From assembly GCA_964551875.1 (NCBI GenBank), contig CAZKEV010000067.1, positions 1 through 8,573 on the forward strand: a stretch of 8,573 nucleotides of DNA, written 5' to 3'. The DNA comes from JACTUA01 sp964551875. GTDB lineage: Archaea; Halobacteriota; Methanomicrobia; Methanomicrobiales; JACTUA01. The position numbers and the translations under genes were made by a program. The notes under the pieces were generated by a model. That model did no database searches. It saw nothing but the letters and a program-made list of their open reading frames with translations, and had not been told where the DNA came from. This document shows, piece by piece, positions 1-6,720 of this stretch (within the stretch, counting starts at the first letter, position 1; each line of letters opens with the position of its first letter).

Positions 1-605
1 CCGGCGAGGAAACCCTCCGGCGGGATGATCACCCCGGCCTCGCCCTGGATGGGCTCGACAAAGACGCCAGCGGTATCGCTTGAGACCGCCTTCCGGAGCC
101 CGTCGAGGTCGCCATAGTCAACGAAGGTGCACTTCGGCTCAAGGGGCTCGAAGGGCTCGCGGATGGCCGGCTTGTGGGTGACGGCAAGGGCGCCCGTGGA
201 GCGGCCGTGGAACCCGTGGGTGAAGGCAACGAACTCCTTCCTCCCGGTCCTCACCCTGGCGAGCTTGATAGCAGCCTCGGTTGCCTCGGTCCCGGAGTTG
301 GTGAGGAAGACCCTGGAAAGCCCTGTGATCTCAGAGAGCTTCCGGGCAAGCTCGCCCTGGTGGGGGACGTAATAGAGGTTCGAGCAGTGGATCAGCTCCC
401 CCGCCTGCCTGCAGATGGCCTCGACAACGGCAGGGTGGCAGTGGCCGGTACTGCAGACCGCGATCCCTGCAACGCAGTCGATGTACTCGTTCCCCTGTGC
501 GTCCCAGACCTTCGCCCCCGCACCGCGCACGATCTTCAGGTCCCGGGTAAAGACCGGCTGGTAGTAGCGGGCCTCGAGCTCCTTCTCTTTCTCCATGTCT
601 TCCAT
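1..605 (-). CDS. argD: Acetylornithine aminotransferase-like PLP enzyme, N-terminal part (cut by window start)
   Basis: This is a class-III PLP-dependent aminotransferase, most like N-acetylornithine aminotransferase, which in arginine synthesis converts N-acetylglutamate semialdehyde to N-acetylornithine using glutamate. The first 201 residues are present, about half a normal ~390-residue enzyme. Visible family motifs are AGIAVCSTGHCHPAVVEAI at residues 46-64, the PLP-phosphate-binding NSGTEATEAAIKLAR at 103-117, HGFHGRSTGALAVT at 130-143 and EPIQGEAGV at 184-192. The catalytic lysine lies beyond the window. The chosen ATG at 605-603 has GGAG six bases upstream, and this GGAG directly follows the guaA stop codon. 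A second in-frame ATG at 596 is less well placed. The gene is last of the visible operon pyrG-guaA-argD. Substrate specificity (acetylornithine versus another omega-amino acid) is inferred from overall similarity, not from a decisive residue. Confidence 0.86.
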   Translation of the reverse strand, partial: MEDMEKEKELEARYYQPVFTRDLKIVRGAGAKVWDAQGNEYIDCVAGIAVCSTGHCHPAVVEAICRQAGELIHCSNLYYVPHQGELARKLSEITGLSRVFLTNSGTEATEAAIKLARVRTGRKEFVAFTHGFHGRSTGALAVTHKPAIREPFEPLEPKCTFVDYGDLDGLRKAVSSDTAGVFVEPIQGEAGVIIPPEGFLA

Positions 606-615
606 TGCGAACTCC

Positions 616-1530
616 TCACTCATACTCGATGGTGGCGGGTGGTTTCGGGGTGATGTCGTACACCACCCGGGCCACCGAGGGAATCTCCGACGTTATCCGG
701 GATCCGATGCGAACCAGGTCGGAGAACGGGATCTCCAGCGGATCGGCGGTCATGCCGTCCCGCGAGTTCACCGCCCTCATCGCGATGACCCAGCCATGGA
801 TCCGGACATCCCCCTTCACCCCGGTTCCCTTGCCGAGGAGGGCTGCAAAGCACTGCCACGGGCGGTAGCGCTCCACGAGCTCCTCCTCGACGATGGCATT
901 CGCCTCGCGGACGACCCCGACCTTCTCCCGTGTCACCTCGCCGATGACCCGCACGGCGAGCCCGGGCCCCGGGAACGGCATCCGGTGCTGGATCTCGGGG
1001 GGGAGATTGAGGGCCCCTGCCACCTCCCTCACCTCGTCCTTGTACAGGTCCCGGATGGGCTCGATGATCCGGGAGAAGGCGATGGAGAGGGGCATCCCGC
1101 CCACGTTGTGGTGGCTCTTGATTCCCCCCTGGCTCTCGATCCGGTCCGGGTAGATGGTTCCCTGGAGGAGATGGCGGGCGTTGACCGCCCGTGCCTCCTG
1201 CTCGAAGACCCGGATGAACTGCTCGCCGATCCGTTTCCGCTTCTCCTCCGGGTCCTCCACCCCCGCGAGGGCCGTGAAGAACCGTTCCTCGGCCCGGACG
1301 ATATGGAGGGGGAGGTTGCCGAAGAGCCGGGTGATCCGCTCGGTCTCCCCCTTCCGCATGAGCCCGGTGTCCACGTAGATGGGGACGAGGCGTTCACCGA
1401 TGGCCCGGCTCGCGAGGGCAGCGCAGACCGAGCTGTCTACGCCGCCCGAGAGCGCCATCACGACCTTCTCGCCCCCGGCCTGAGCGCGGATCTCCTCGAC
1501 AGCTTTCCCGATGAAATCCTCGAGATTCAT
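616..1530 (-). CDS. guaA: GMP synthase (glutamine-hydrolysing) subunit B, ATP-pyrophosphatase
   Basis: The product is the synthetase subunit of the split archaeal GMP synthase (GuaAb). It adenylates XMP and uses ammonia from a separate glutaminase subunit (GuaAa) to form GMP. It has 304 residues, which fits the ATP-pyrophosphatase plus dimerisation domains without the class-I amidotransferase domain found fused in bacteria. The PP-loop SGGVDSS is at residues 28-34, VDTGLMRKGE at 53-62, IKSHHNVGG at 137-145 and MPFPGPGLAVRV at 184-195, and the protein ends in the typical DITPKPPATIEYE. The reading frame could start 15 codons earlier, but the ATG at 1530 overlaps the pyrG stop as ATGA, implying translational coupling, and it gives the usual family N-terminus. 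The GuaAa partner gene is not in this window. Confidence 0.95.
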   Translation of the reverse strand: MNLEDFIGKAVEEIRAQAGGEKVVMALSGGVDSSVCAALASRAIGERLVPIYVDTGLMRKGETERITRLFGNLPLHIVRAEERFFTALAGVEDPEEKRKRIGEQFIRVFEQEARAVNARHLLQGTIYPDRIESQGGIKSHHNVGGMPLSIAFSRIIEPIRDLYKDEVREVAGALNLPPEIQHRMPFPGPGLAVRVIGEVTREKVGVVREANAIVEEELVERYRPWQCFAALLGKGTGVKGDVRIHGWVIAMRAVNSRDGMTADPLEIPFSDLVRIGSRITSEIPSVARVVYDITPKPPATIEYE

Positions 1531-3125
1531 CCTTTCCGCTCCCGCGGGGACCCGTTTCCGTGCCTCTCCCTGCATGCGGTGACAAAGCCGGTGAAGGGCG
1601 GGGATGGATGGGCCGGCCGGGAGTTGAACTCCGGGTGGAACTGGGTCGCGAGGAAGAACGGGTGATCCGTGATCTCGCAGACCTCCATGCGGACGCCGTT
1701 ATGCCCCGAGAAGACGAGGCCGGCCTTCTCCAGGTCCGGTATGAACTGGGGGTTGACCTCGTACCTGTGCCGGTGCCGCTCCAGGATATCGGTCTTCCCG
1801 TAGAGCCTCTCTGCCAGGGTGCCCGGTTTCAGCATGACAGGGTAGTTCCCGAGGTGCATGGTCCCGCCGAGCTGGTCGATCCCCTTCTGCTCGGGGAGGA
1901 TGGCCACGACGAATGTCCCTGACCCGAACTCCTCGCTCGCTGCGTCTGCGATCCCGAGGACACCCCTCGCATACTCGACCACGGCGAGCTGGAACCCGAA
2001 GCAGAGCCCCAGGAACGGGACCCGGTTCTTTCGGGCATGGTTGATAGCCCGGATCTTGCCCTCGATCCCCCGGCTCCCGAAGCCCCCGGGAACCACGATC
2101 CCGTCCACCTCCTCCAGATCGCGCGAGGTATAGTGCTCGGCATCAATCCACCGGATCTGCACCTCGGTTGAGAGAGCCCTCCCCGCGTGCTTCAGGGCCT
2201 CCTTGATGCTGATATAGACATCCTCGATCCCGTACTTGCTGACAAGCCCCACGGTGACCCGGCCGGTATACTCCTTCATGACCGTGCGGTACCACCCGGG
2301 GTCTGCCTCCCTCCTCTCCAGCCCGAGGTGATCGGTGAGGACGTCGGCGAGGCCCTCCCTCTCGAGCTCGAGGGGCACCTGGTAGATATCCGGCATTGTG
2401 GCCGCCGAGATCACCGCCTTCTGCCTGACGTCGCAGAAGGCCGAGATCTTCTTCTTGGTCGCCTCGCCCATGGGCCGCTCGCCCCTCGCGACGATGATAT
2501 CCGGCGCAAGGCCGAGCTCCCGCAGGGCCTTCACCGAATGCTGGGTCGGCTTTGTCTTCATGTCTCCCATGGTATCGACGGGGACCAGGGTCACGTGAAT
2601 GAGGGCCATGTCCTGCACCGGGAGCTCCCCCCGCATCTGCCGGACGGCCTCTAGAAAGGGCATGCTCTCGATGTCGCCCACCGTACCCCCGACCTCCACC
2701 ATGCAGATATCCGCCGTCACGTTATCAATGGGTTTTCCCGCCGCCCGCCCGATCGAGGCCTTGATCTCGTCGGTGATGTGGGGGATGATCTGGACCGTGG
2801 TCCCCAGGAAATCACCCCTGCGCTCCCGGTCGATGACCGTTCGGTACACCTTCCCCGTGGTGATGTTGTGATCAGAGGAGAGCTCGATGTCAAGGAACCG
2901 CTCGTAGTTCCCGAGGTCAAGGTCCACCTCTCCTCCGTCGGAGAGGACGTAGACCTCGCCGTGCTGGGCAGGGTTCATGGTCCCTGCGTCGATGTTCAGG
3001 TACGGATCGATCTTCACCGCCGTGACCGAGTAGCCCCGGCTCTTGAGGATCCGCCCGATGGAAGCGGTCGTGATCCCCTTCCCGAGGCCGCTCATCACCC
3101 CCCCTGTCACCACGATGTACTTCAC
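1527..3125 (-). CDS. pyrG: CTP synthase (glutamine-hydrolysing)
   Basis: The product converts UTP, ATP and glutamine to CTP, the last step of de novo pyrimidine nucleotide synthesis in the cytoplasm. It has 532 residues, a full-length enzyme. The N-terminal synthetase domain opens with KYIVVTGGVMSGLGKGIT, whose P-loop is at about residues 8-19, followed by KIDPYLNIDAGTMNP and HGEVYVLSDGGEVDLDLGNY. The C-terminal class-I glutaminase domain shows the nucleophile in GLCFGFQ (Cys375) and the His497/Glu499 pair in FHPEF. I place the start at the GTG at 3125, because this gives the standard family N-terminus and has GGTGGAG six bases upstream. Another GTG four codons upstream (3137) lies within that ribosome binding site and is less likely. 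It is the first gene of the minus-strand operon; its stop overlaps the guaA start. Confidence 0.96.
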   Translation of the reverse strand: MKYIVVTGGVMSGLGKGITTASIGRILKSRGYSVTAVKIDPYLNIDAGTMNPAQHGEVYVLSDGGEVDLDLGNYERFLDIELSSDHNITTGKVYRTVIDRERRGDFLGTTVQIIPHITDEIKASIGRAAGKPIDNVTADICMVEVGGTVGDIESMPFLEAVRQMRGELPVQDMALIHVTLVPVDTMGDMKTKPTQHSVKALRELGLAPDIIVARGERPMGEATKKKISAFCDVRQKAVISAATMPDIYQVPLELEREGLADVLTDHLGLERREADPGWYRTVMKEYTGRVTVGLVSKYGIEDVYISIKEALKHAGRALSTEVQIRWIDAEHYTSRDLEEVDGIVVPGGFGSRGIEGKIRAINHARKNRVPFLGLCFGFQLAVVEYARGVLGIADAASEEFGSGTFVVAILPEQKGIDQLGGTMHLGNYPVMLKPGTLAERLYGKTDILERHRHRYEVNPQFIPDLEKAGLVFSGHNGVRMEVCEITDHPFFLATQFHPEFNSRPAHPSPPFTGFVTACRERHGNGSPRERKG

Positions 3126-3166
3126 GGAGCACTCCACCCGTTGGAGGAAAGGTTGGTGCGAAACGT

Positions 3167-3174
3167 GATATAGC
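3167..3174 (-). promoter_or_regulatory. Candidate TATA box of the pyrG operon
   Basis: On the minus strand this reads GCTATATC, the best TATA-like sequence just upstream of pyrG. Its centre is about 45 bases from the GTG at 3125. With the usual archaeal spacing of roughly 25 bases, transcription would begin near 3144 and leave a leader of about 20 bases. The match to the archaeal consensus TTTATATA is only partial, so the call is tentative. Confidence 0.35.
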
Positions 3175-3335
3175 TACAGCATCACCCTGCAACGAGGGAT
3201 TCAACCTGATGAGAATGGTAAAAGAGAGGGCACCATGGCAGAAGGTGGGGATGTTCCTGGTGTCCAAATGAGGGGTGGTTTTTATCCATTAAAAATGTTA
3301 ATATTATATATACTTTATTATCTGATCTCTAGCTA

Positions 3336-3351
3336 TTATCATCTCTGATAA
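3336..3351. repeat. Perfect palindrome with a 4-base centre
   Basis: TTATCA and TGATAA are exact reverse complements separated by TCTC, giving a 16-base dyad. It lies about 75 bases upstream of the strongest TATA box, so it could be an operator for a dimeric regulator. In DNA with 22% GC a 6-base dyad can also arise by chance. Confidence 0.5.
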
Positions 3352-3363
3352 CGATATTAAACT

Positions 3364-3407
3364 GTAATGATACCTTAATTTCTATAAATAACCACTTTTA
3401 TCATTAC
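3364..3407. repeat. 9-base inverted repeat flanking a TATA-like box
   Basis: GTAATGATA at 3364-3372 is the exact reverse complement of TATCATTAC at 3399-3407. The 26 bases between the arms contain the TATA-like sequence CTATAAAT at 3382-3389. The symmetric placement of two arms around a promoter element suggests paired regulator sites, or a recognition sequence that blocks TBP/TFB binding. The arms are seen directly; the regulatory role is inferred. Confidence 0.5.
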
Positions 3408-3423
3408 TACTATATTAGATATA

Positions 3424-3431
3424 TTTATATA
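3424..3431 (+). promoter_or_regulatory. TATA box for the exported-protein operon
   Basis: TTTATATA matches the archaeal TATA consensus exactly and is preceded by a purine-rich GATATA stretch where a BRE would lie. Transcription would start around 3450-3455, giving a leader of about 85-90 bases before the first gene. It is the right-most TATA element before the GC-rich leader. The TATA-like box at 3382-3389 is an alternative. Confidence 0.6.
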
Positions 3432-3480
3432 CTATGAGTTCACTGATCCGGTGGATAACCCCCAAAGATCATCCCGGCGG

Positions 3481-3523
3481 CCCCCTGATCTCCCCGGGTC
3501 AGGGAACCAGGGGTGATCGGGGG
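3481..3523 (+). promoter_or_regulatory. Foldable leader with Shine-Dalgarno-like core
   Basis: The leader of the first exported-protein gene can form a hairpin at 3483-3504 (CCCTGATCT against GGGTCAGGG, including two G-T wobbles, loop CCCC). The same left arm can instead pair with AGGGGTGATC at 3509-3518, which resembles the sequence complementary to the 16S rRNA 3' end. GATCTCCCC (3487-3495) matches GGGGTGATC (3510-3518) at 8 of 9 positions. The two pairings exclude each other. A translational switch is possible but unproven; it is not a riboswitch class that I recognise. Confidence 0.3.
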
Positions 3524-3539
3524 TCCGGAGATGGCACGG

Positions 3540-5021
3540 ATGAAGAGAACAAGGACGCACCTGTTGATACCCCTTACATGTGCACTGCTCGGGATTCTGA
3601 TCGCTCCGGCGGCTGCCATGGTCGGATACGAGACCCGCATCACCAGCGGGCCCTCACAGCACACATGGCCGGCCATCTCCGGTGATCTCATTGCATATGA
3701 GGATGATCGGTACGGCAACGTCGACATCTTCCTCTACAACCTCACCTCCGGGGTTGAGAAGCGCCTCACGGACCAGCCCTGCGAGCACTACTGGCCCAAG
3801 ATCTATGGAGATCGGGTCGTCTGGTGGGACAACCGGTACGGGAAGTTCGATATCTTCCTCTTCAATATCACGACAGGGGTCGAGACCCGGATCACTACTG
3901 ATCCCTACAACCAGGAGAACGCGGACCTCTATGGTGACCGGATCGTCTGGATGGACCGGCGGTCGGGCAACTTCGATGTCTATCTGCACAATACCACTAC
4001 CGGTTCCGTAACGCAGATCACAAACGATACCGCTGACCAGTGGGAACCGCAGATCTGGGGCAACAGGATCGTCTGGATGGACAACCGGTCGAATACCATG
4101 TACGATCCCACCCAGTACTTCGACTACTACACCTATGACCTCTCGACCAGGACCGAGAGAAACATTACCATAGGCGGATGGGCATGGTACGGCGGGATAA
4201 ACGGAGACCGGTTCGTATGGTCCCAGTGGCGCCAAGACGTGAGCCCGAACGAGCAGATCTATCTCTACGACTTCACGACCGGTGCCGAGACCCAGATCAC
4301 CTCGGATGCATCGAACCACTGGTACCCGAAGGTCTATGGCGACCGGATCGTCTGGGAAGATGACCGGAACGGGGCAAACTCCAACTGGGACCTCTACCTC
4401 TACAATGTCACCACCGGCACCGAGGAACAGGTAACGACGCTTCCCTCAGCCCAGTGGAACCCGGTTATCTGGGGCGACCGGATCGTCTACGAGGACTACC
4501 GGGACGGGGATCTGAATCCCCAGATCTTCCTCTACACCATCGTAACAAAACCTGTTCCCGATTTCACCTCCAACGTGACCGGGGGATTCGCGCCCCTCAC
4601 CGTGAAGTTCACCGACCGGACCGCCGGGAACGTGACCGGATGGCTCTGGGACTTCGGGGACGGATCTCCCACAAGCACCGGCCAGAACCCGGTCCACCGG
4701 TATGAGAATGCCGGGACCTACGGGGTGACCCTCACGGCGACGAACGCGGCGGGTAGCGCCACCGTGACGAAGACCGGCTACATCAGCGTCAGCAAGGGCA
4801 TCGTCCCCCTCCCCGGTTATACCCTGCCGCCCACCGACCCTGATCATGATGGCAAGTACGAGGATCTGGATGGAGACGGGCGGAGGACCTTCAACGATGT
4901 GGTCCTCTTCTTCACGAAGATGGAGTGGATCGGGAGCAATGAACCAATCCCGGCCTTTGACCTGAACTCCAATGGGCGTATCGATTTCGATGATGTGGTG
5001 AGGGTGTTCCAGGAGCTATGA
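3540..5021 (+). CDS. Secreted TolB-like beta-propeller, PKD and dockerin-like domain protein
   Basis: The 493-residue protein begins with a signal peptide (MKRTRTHLL, then a hydrophobic core, likely cut after APAAA). Seven propeller repeats follow, each built around G(D/N)R(I/V)VWxDxR, a short turn and D(I/V)(F/Y)LYN, and most end TTGxExxIT, as in TolB/WD40-like propellers. A PKD domain spans about 338-417 (WLWDFGDGSPTSTG, HRYENAGTYGVTLTATN). The C-terminus, about 431-493, is dockerin-like: calcium-type loops begin at D433, D442 (D442, D444, D446, D453) and D474 (D474, N476, N478, D485). Nine NxS/T sequons suggest N-glycosylation. I chose the ATG at 3540 because GGAG lies nine bases upstream; ATG 3531 and GTG 3513 are alternatives. 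The stop overlaps the next start (ATGA). No enzyme active site is visible; a binding or docking surface protein is the best reading. Confidence 0.88.
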   Translation: MKRTRTHLLIPLTCALLGILIAPAAAMVGYETRITSGPSQHTWPAISGDLIAYEDDRYGNVDIFLYNLTSGVEKRLTDQPCEHYWPKIYGDRVVWWDNRYGKFDIFLFNITTGVETRITTDPYNQENADLYGDRIVWMDRRSGNFDVYLHNTTTGSVTQITNDTADQWEPQIWGNRIVWMDNRSNTMYDPTQYFDYYTYDLSTRTERNITIGGWAWYGGINGDRFVWSQWRQDVSPNEQIYLYDFTTGAETQITSDASNHWYPKVYGDRIVWEDDRNGANSNWDLYLYNVTTGTEEQVTTLPSAQWNPVIWGDRIVYEDYRDGDLNPQIFLYTIVTKPVPDFTSNVTGGFAPLTVKFTDRTAGNVTGWLWDFGDGSPTSTGQNPVHRYENAGTYGVTLTATNAAGSATVTKTGYISVSKGIVPLPGYTLPPTDPDHDGKYEDLDGDGRRTFNDVVLFFTKMEWIGSNEPIPAFDLNSNGRIDFDDVVRVFQEL

Positions 5022-6715
5022 CCCATAGACCATACTTCGGAACCGGATGCTCACCTTCGGGCATGGGGCCGGTCAGCCAGGGAAGGGCTCGTGCCCGAAA
5101 AGTTGCCTTTTTGCTCTTCGGGACCCTGGCCCTGCCCCTGATCGCCGTTTACCCTGGAACGGCCCTCCCCCCGGCTGCCGTCGAGTGGGAACGGGTCTAT
5201 GGCGGGGCTTTCATGGATGAAGGATCCGGCCTTGCCCTTGCACCCGGAGGGGGATTCCTCATATGCGGGTACAACCGGCAGAACGCCTCCGTGGTCTCGT
5301 CTGATGCCTGGCTCCTCCGAACCGATGGGAACGGCGCCGCTCTCTGGAACCGGACCTTCGGCGGCGAGCGGTACGACAGCTTCAAGGCCATGGCGGGAAC
5401 CCGGGACGGCGGTTCCATCCTCGCCGGGGCAACCCTCTCCTTCACGCCGGGGTACTCCCAGGCCGCATGGCTCCTGAAGGCAGATCCGGAGGGGAAAGAG
5501 GTATGGAATCGGACCTACGGGAACGGTGCCACCCTGGCGTCGGTCCTCGAGACCCCTGATGGGGGGTATATCGCCGGTGGCACGACCAGGGGAGGAGACG
5601 CCTACCTTCTCAGGACCCTTTCTGATAGTACCCCCGTCTGGGAACGGACCTTCGGCGGCCCTGCGAGCGACTGGGCCGGTTCCGTCACCCTGACCTCCGA
5701 CGGTGGGTTTGCCCTGACCGGTACAACCCTCTCCTTCGGGACCGGGAACGGCTACGAGCGGATGATCTGGCTCATCCGGACCGACGGGAACGGGATCGAG
5801 CTCTGGAACCGGACCCATGGCGGTATCCGGATGAACTACGGGTACTCGGTGGAGGAGGTGCCGGGAGGGGGGTTCATCGTCGCAGGGTACGCGGATCCCA
5901 ACGTCAGCCACCAGAACCGAACGGTCTACCTTGTCCGGACTGCAGCCGATGGAACCCTCCTCTGGGCAAGGACCCCCGGGGACCACGGCCTCGACGAAGG
6001 CTGGTCGGTCTCCCTCATGCCGGACGGAGGCTACCTGGTAGGCGGGATCTCCTGGACGAAGGCCTTTCTCCAGAAAACCGACCGGGAGGGAAACCTCCTC
6101 TGGGACGAACGGCTGGGGGCGGCGTCCAACAGCTATTTCACCGCCGTGAAACAGGCACCTGATGGCGGGTACATCGCCCTCGGCTCCGCTGAGCGGGAGC
6201 CCAACAACTTTGACCTGTATCTCGTGAAGTTCGCCCCCGAGGTTCCCAGGCCCGTTGCCGATTTCTCGGCCGTCCCGGGATCGGGGAAGGTTCCTCTCCA
6301 GGTGCAGTTCCTTGATAGCTCACAAAACAGCCCCACCGTCCGGGCATGGGACTTTGATGGTGACGGGATGGTGGATGACACCTCCGAAAACCCGCTCCAT
6401 ACCTATGCACGGGCCGGCCTTTACTCAGTTACCCTCACGGTCTCGAATGCTGCCGGCACGAACAGCACGGTGAAACATGACCTCATCGCGGCTCTCCTCC
6501 CCCTTCCGGGCTGCATCTCCGCCCCCACAGACCCTGACGGGGATGGCCTCTTCGAAGATGTGGATGGGGACGGGCGGAGGAGCTTCAACGACGTGGTCCT
6601 CTTCTTCCAGACGATGGAATGGATCGCGAACTACGAACCGCTCAGGTGCTTCGACATGAACAGGAATCGCAGAATCGACTTTGACGACGTGGTGAAGGTC
6701 TTTCAGGAGTTGTGA
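5018..6715 (+). CDS. Secreted seven-repeat beta-propeller, PKD and dockerin-like domain protein
   Basis: The protein has 565 residues from this ATG. A hydrophobic signal segment lies at about 29-45, with likely cleavage near GTA at 47-49. The long N-region means the ATG at 5063 (Met16) could be the true start, although it lacks a clear ribosome binding site, while 5018 overlaps the previous stop as ATGA. Seven repeats of about 50 residues follow the pattern W(N/E)RTxGG...(D/P)GG(Y/F)...G...D.(W/Y)L(L/V)(K/R)TD..G, predicting a seven-bladed propeller of a different type from the upstream one. A PKD domain spans about 412-485 (AWDFDGDG, HTYARAGLYSVTLTVSN). The C-terminal 63 residues are dockerin-like, with loops at D505, D514-D525 and D546-D557. 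In the last loop the usual Gly is Arg551. Seven sequons are present. Function is unknown beyond the predicted docking role. Confidence 0.88.
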   Translation: MTHRPYFGTGCSPSGMGPVSQGRARARKVAFLLFGTLALPLIAVYPGTALPPAAVEWERVYGGAFMDEGSGLALAPGGGFLICGYNRQNASVVSSDAWLLRTDGNGAALWNRTFGGERYDSFKAMAGTRDGGSILAGATLSFTPGYSQAAWLLKADPEGKEVWNRTYGNGATLASVLETPDGGYIAGGTTRGGDAYLLRTLSDSTPVWERTFGGPASDWAGSVTLTSDGGFALTGTTLSFGTGNGYERMIWLIRTDGNGIELWNRTHGGIRMNYGYSVEEVPGGGFIVAGYADPNVSHQNRTVYLVRTAADGTLLWARTPGDHGLDEGWSVSLMPDGGYLVGGISWTKAFLQKTDREGNLLWDERLGAASNSYFTAVKQAPDGGYIALGSAEREPNNFDLYLVKFAPEVPRPVADFSAVPGSGKVPLQVQFLDSSQNSPTVRAWDFDGDGMVDDTSENPLHTYARAGLYSVTLTVSNAAGTNSTVKHDLIAALLPLPGCISAPTDPDGDGLFEDVDGDGRRSFNDVVLFFQTMEWIANYEPLRCFDMNRNRRIDFDDVVKVFQEL

Positions 6716-6720
6716 TTGAT

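Larger units (their letters stand above)
3282..3436. other. AT-rich intergenic island between divergent operons
   Basis: The stretch contains no plausible gene. Over 3301-3420 I count 26 G or C in 120 bases (22%), in a window that is otherwise clearly GC-rich. It holds several TATA-like elements (3303-3312, 3382-3389, 3424-3431), a palindrome at 3336-3351, a 9-base inverted repeat with arms at 3364-3372 and 3399-3407, and five TTATC or GATAA pentamers (3282, 3318, 3336, 3347, 3398). Low-GC islands like this are typical control regions upstream of cell-surface genes in GC-rich archaea. The region between 3175 and 3281 shows nothing I can name. Confidence 0.7.

Noticed and set aside
595..1665. 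356-codon plus-strand open frame opposite guaA
   Set aside because: It is antisense to a clearly recognised enzyme in GC-rich DNA, has no family-like sequence, and runs across the guaA/pyrG boundary.
3278..3283. T-run as a terminator
   Set aside because: Five or six T bases without an upstream gene on the plus strand; the neighbouring genes start here and do not end here.
3282..3436. Mobile element or integration scar explaining the AT-rich island
   Set aside because: No transposase, terminal repeats or target duplication are visible; TATA boxes and dyads fit a control region better.
3434..3685. Small plus-strand frame of 83 codons starting just after the TATA box
   Set aside because: Its ATG lies only three bases after the TATA element, upstream of the expected transcription start, and most of it overlaps the signal-peptide gene in another frame.
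5051..5986. 311-codon minus-strand frame opposite the second propeller gene
   Set aside because: Low-complexity Gly/Pro/Arg-rich antisense frame with no start signals; the plus strand carries regular propeller repeats.
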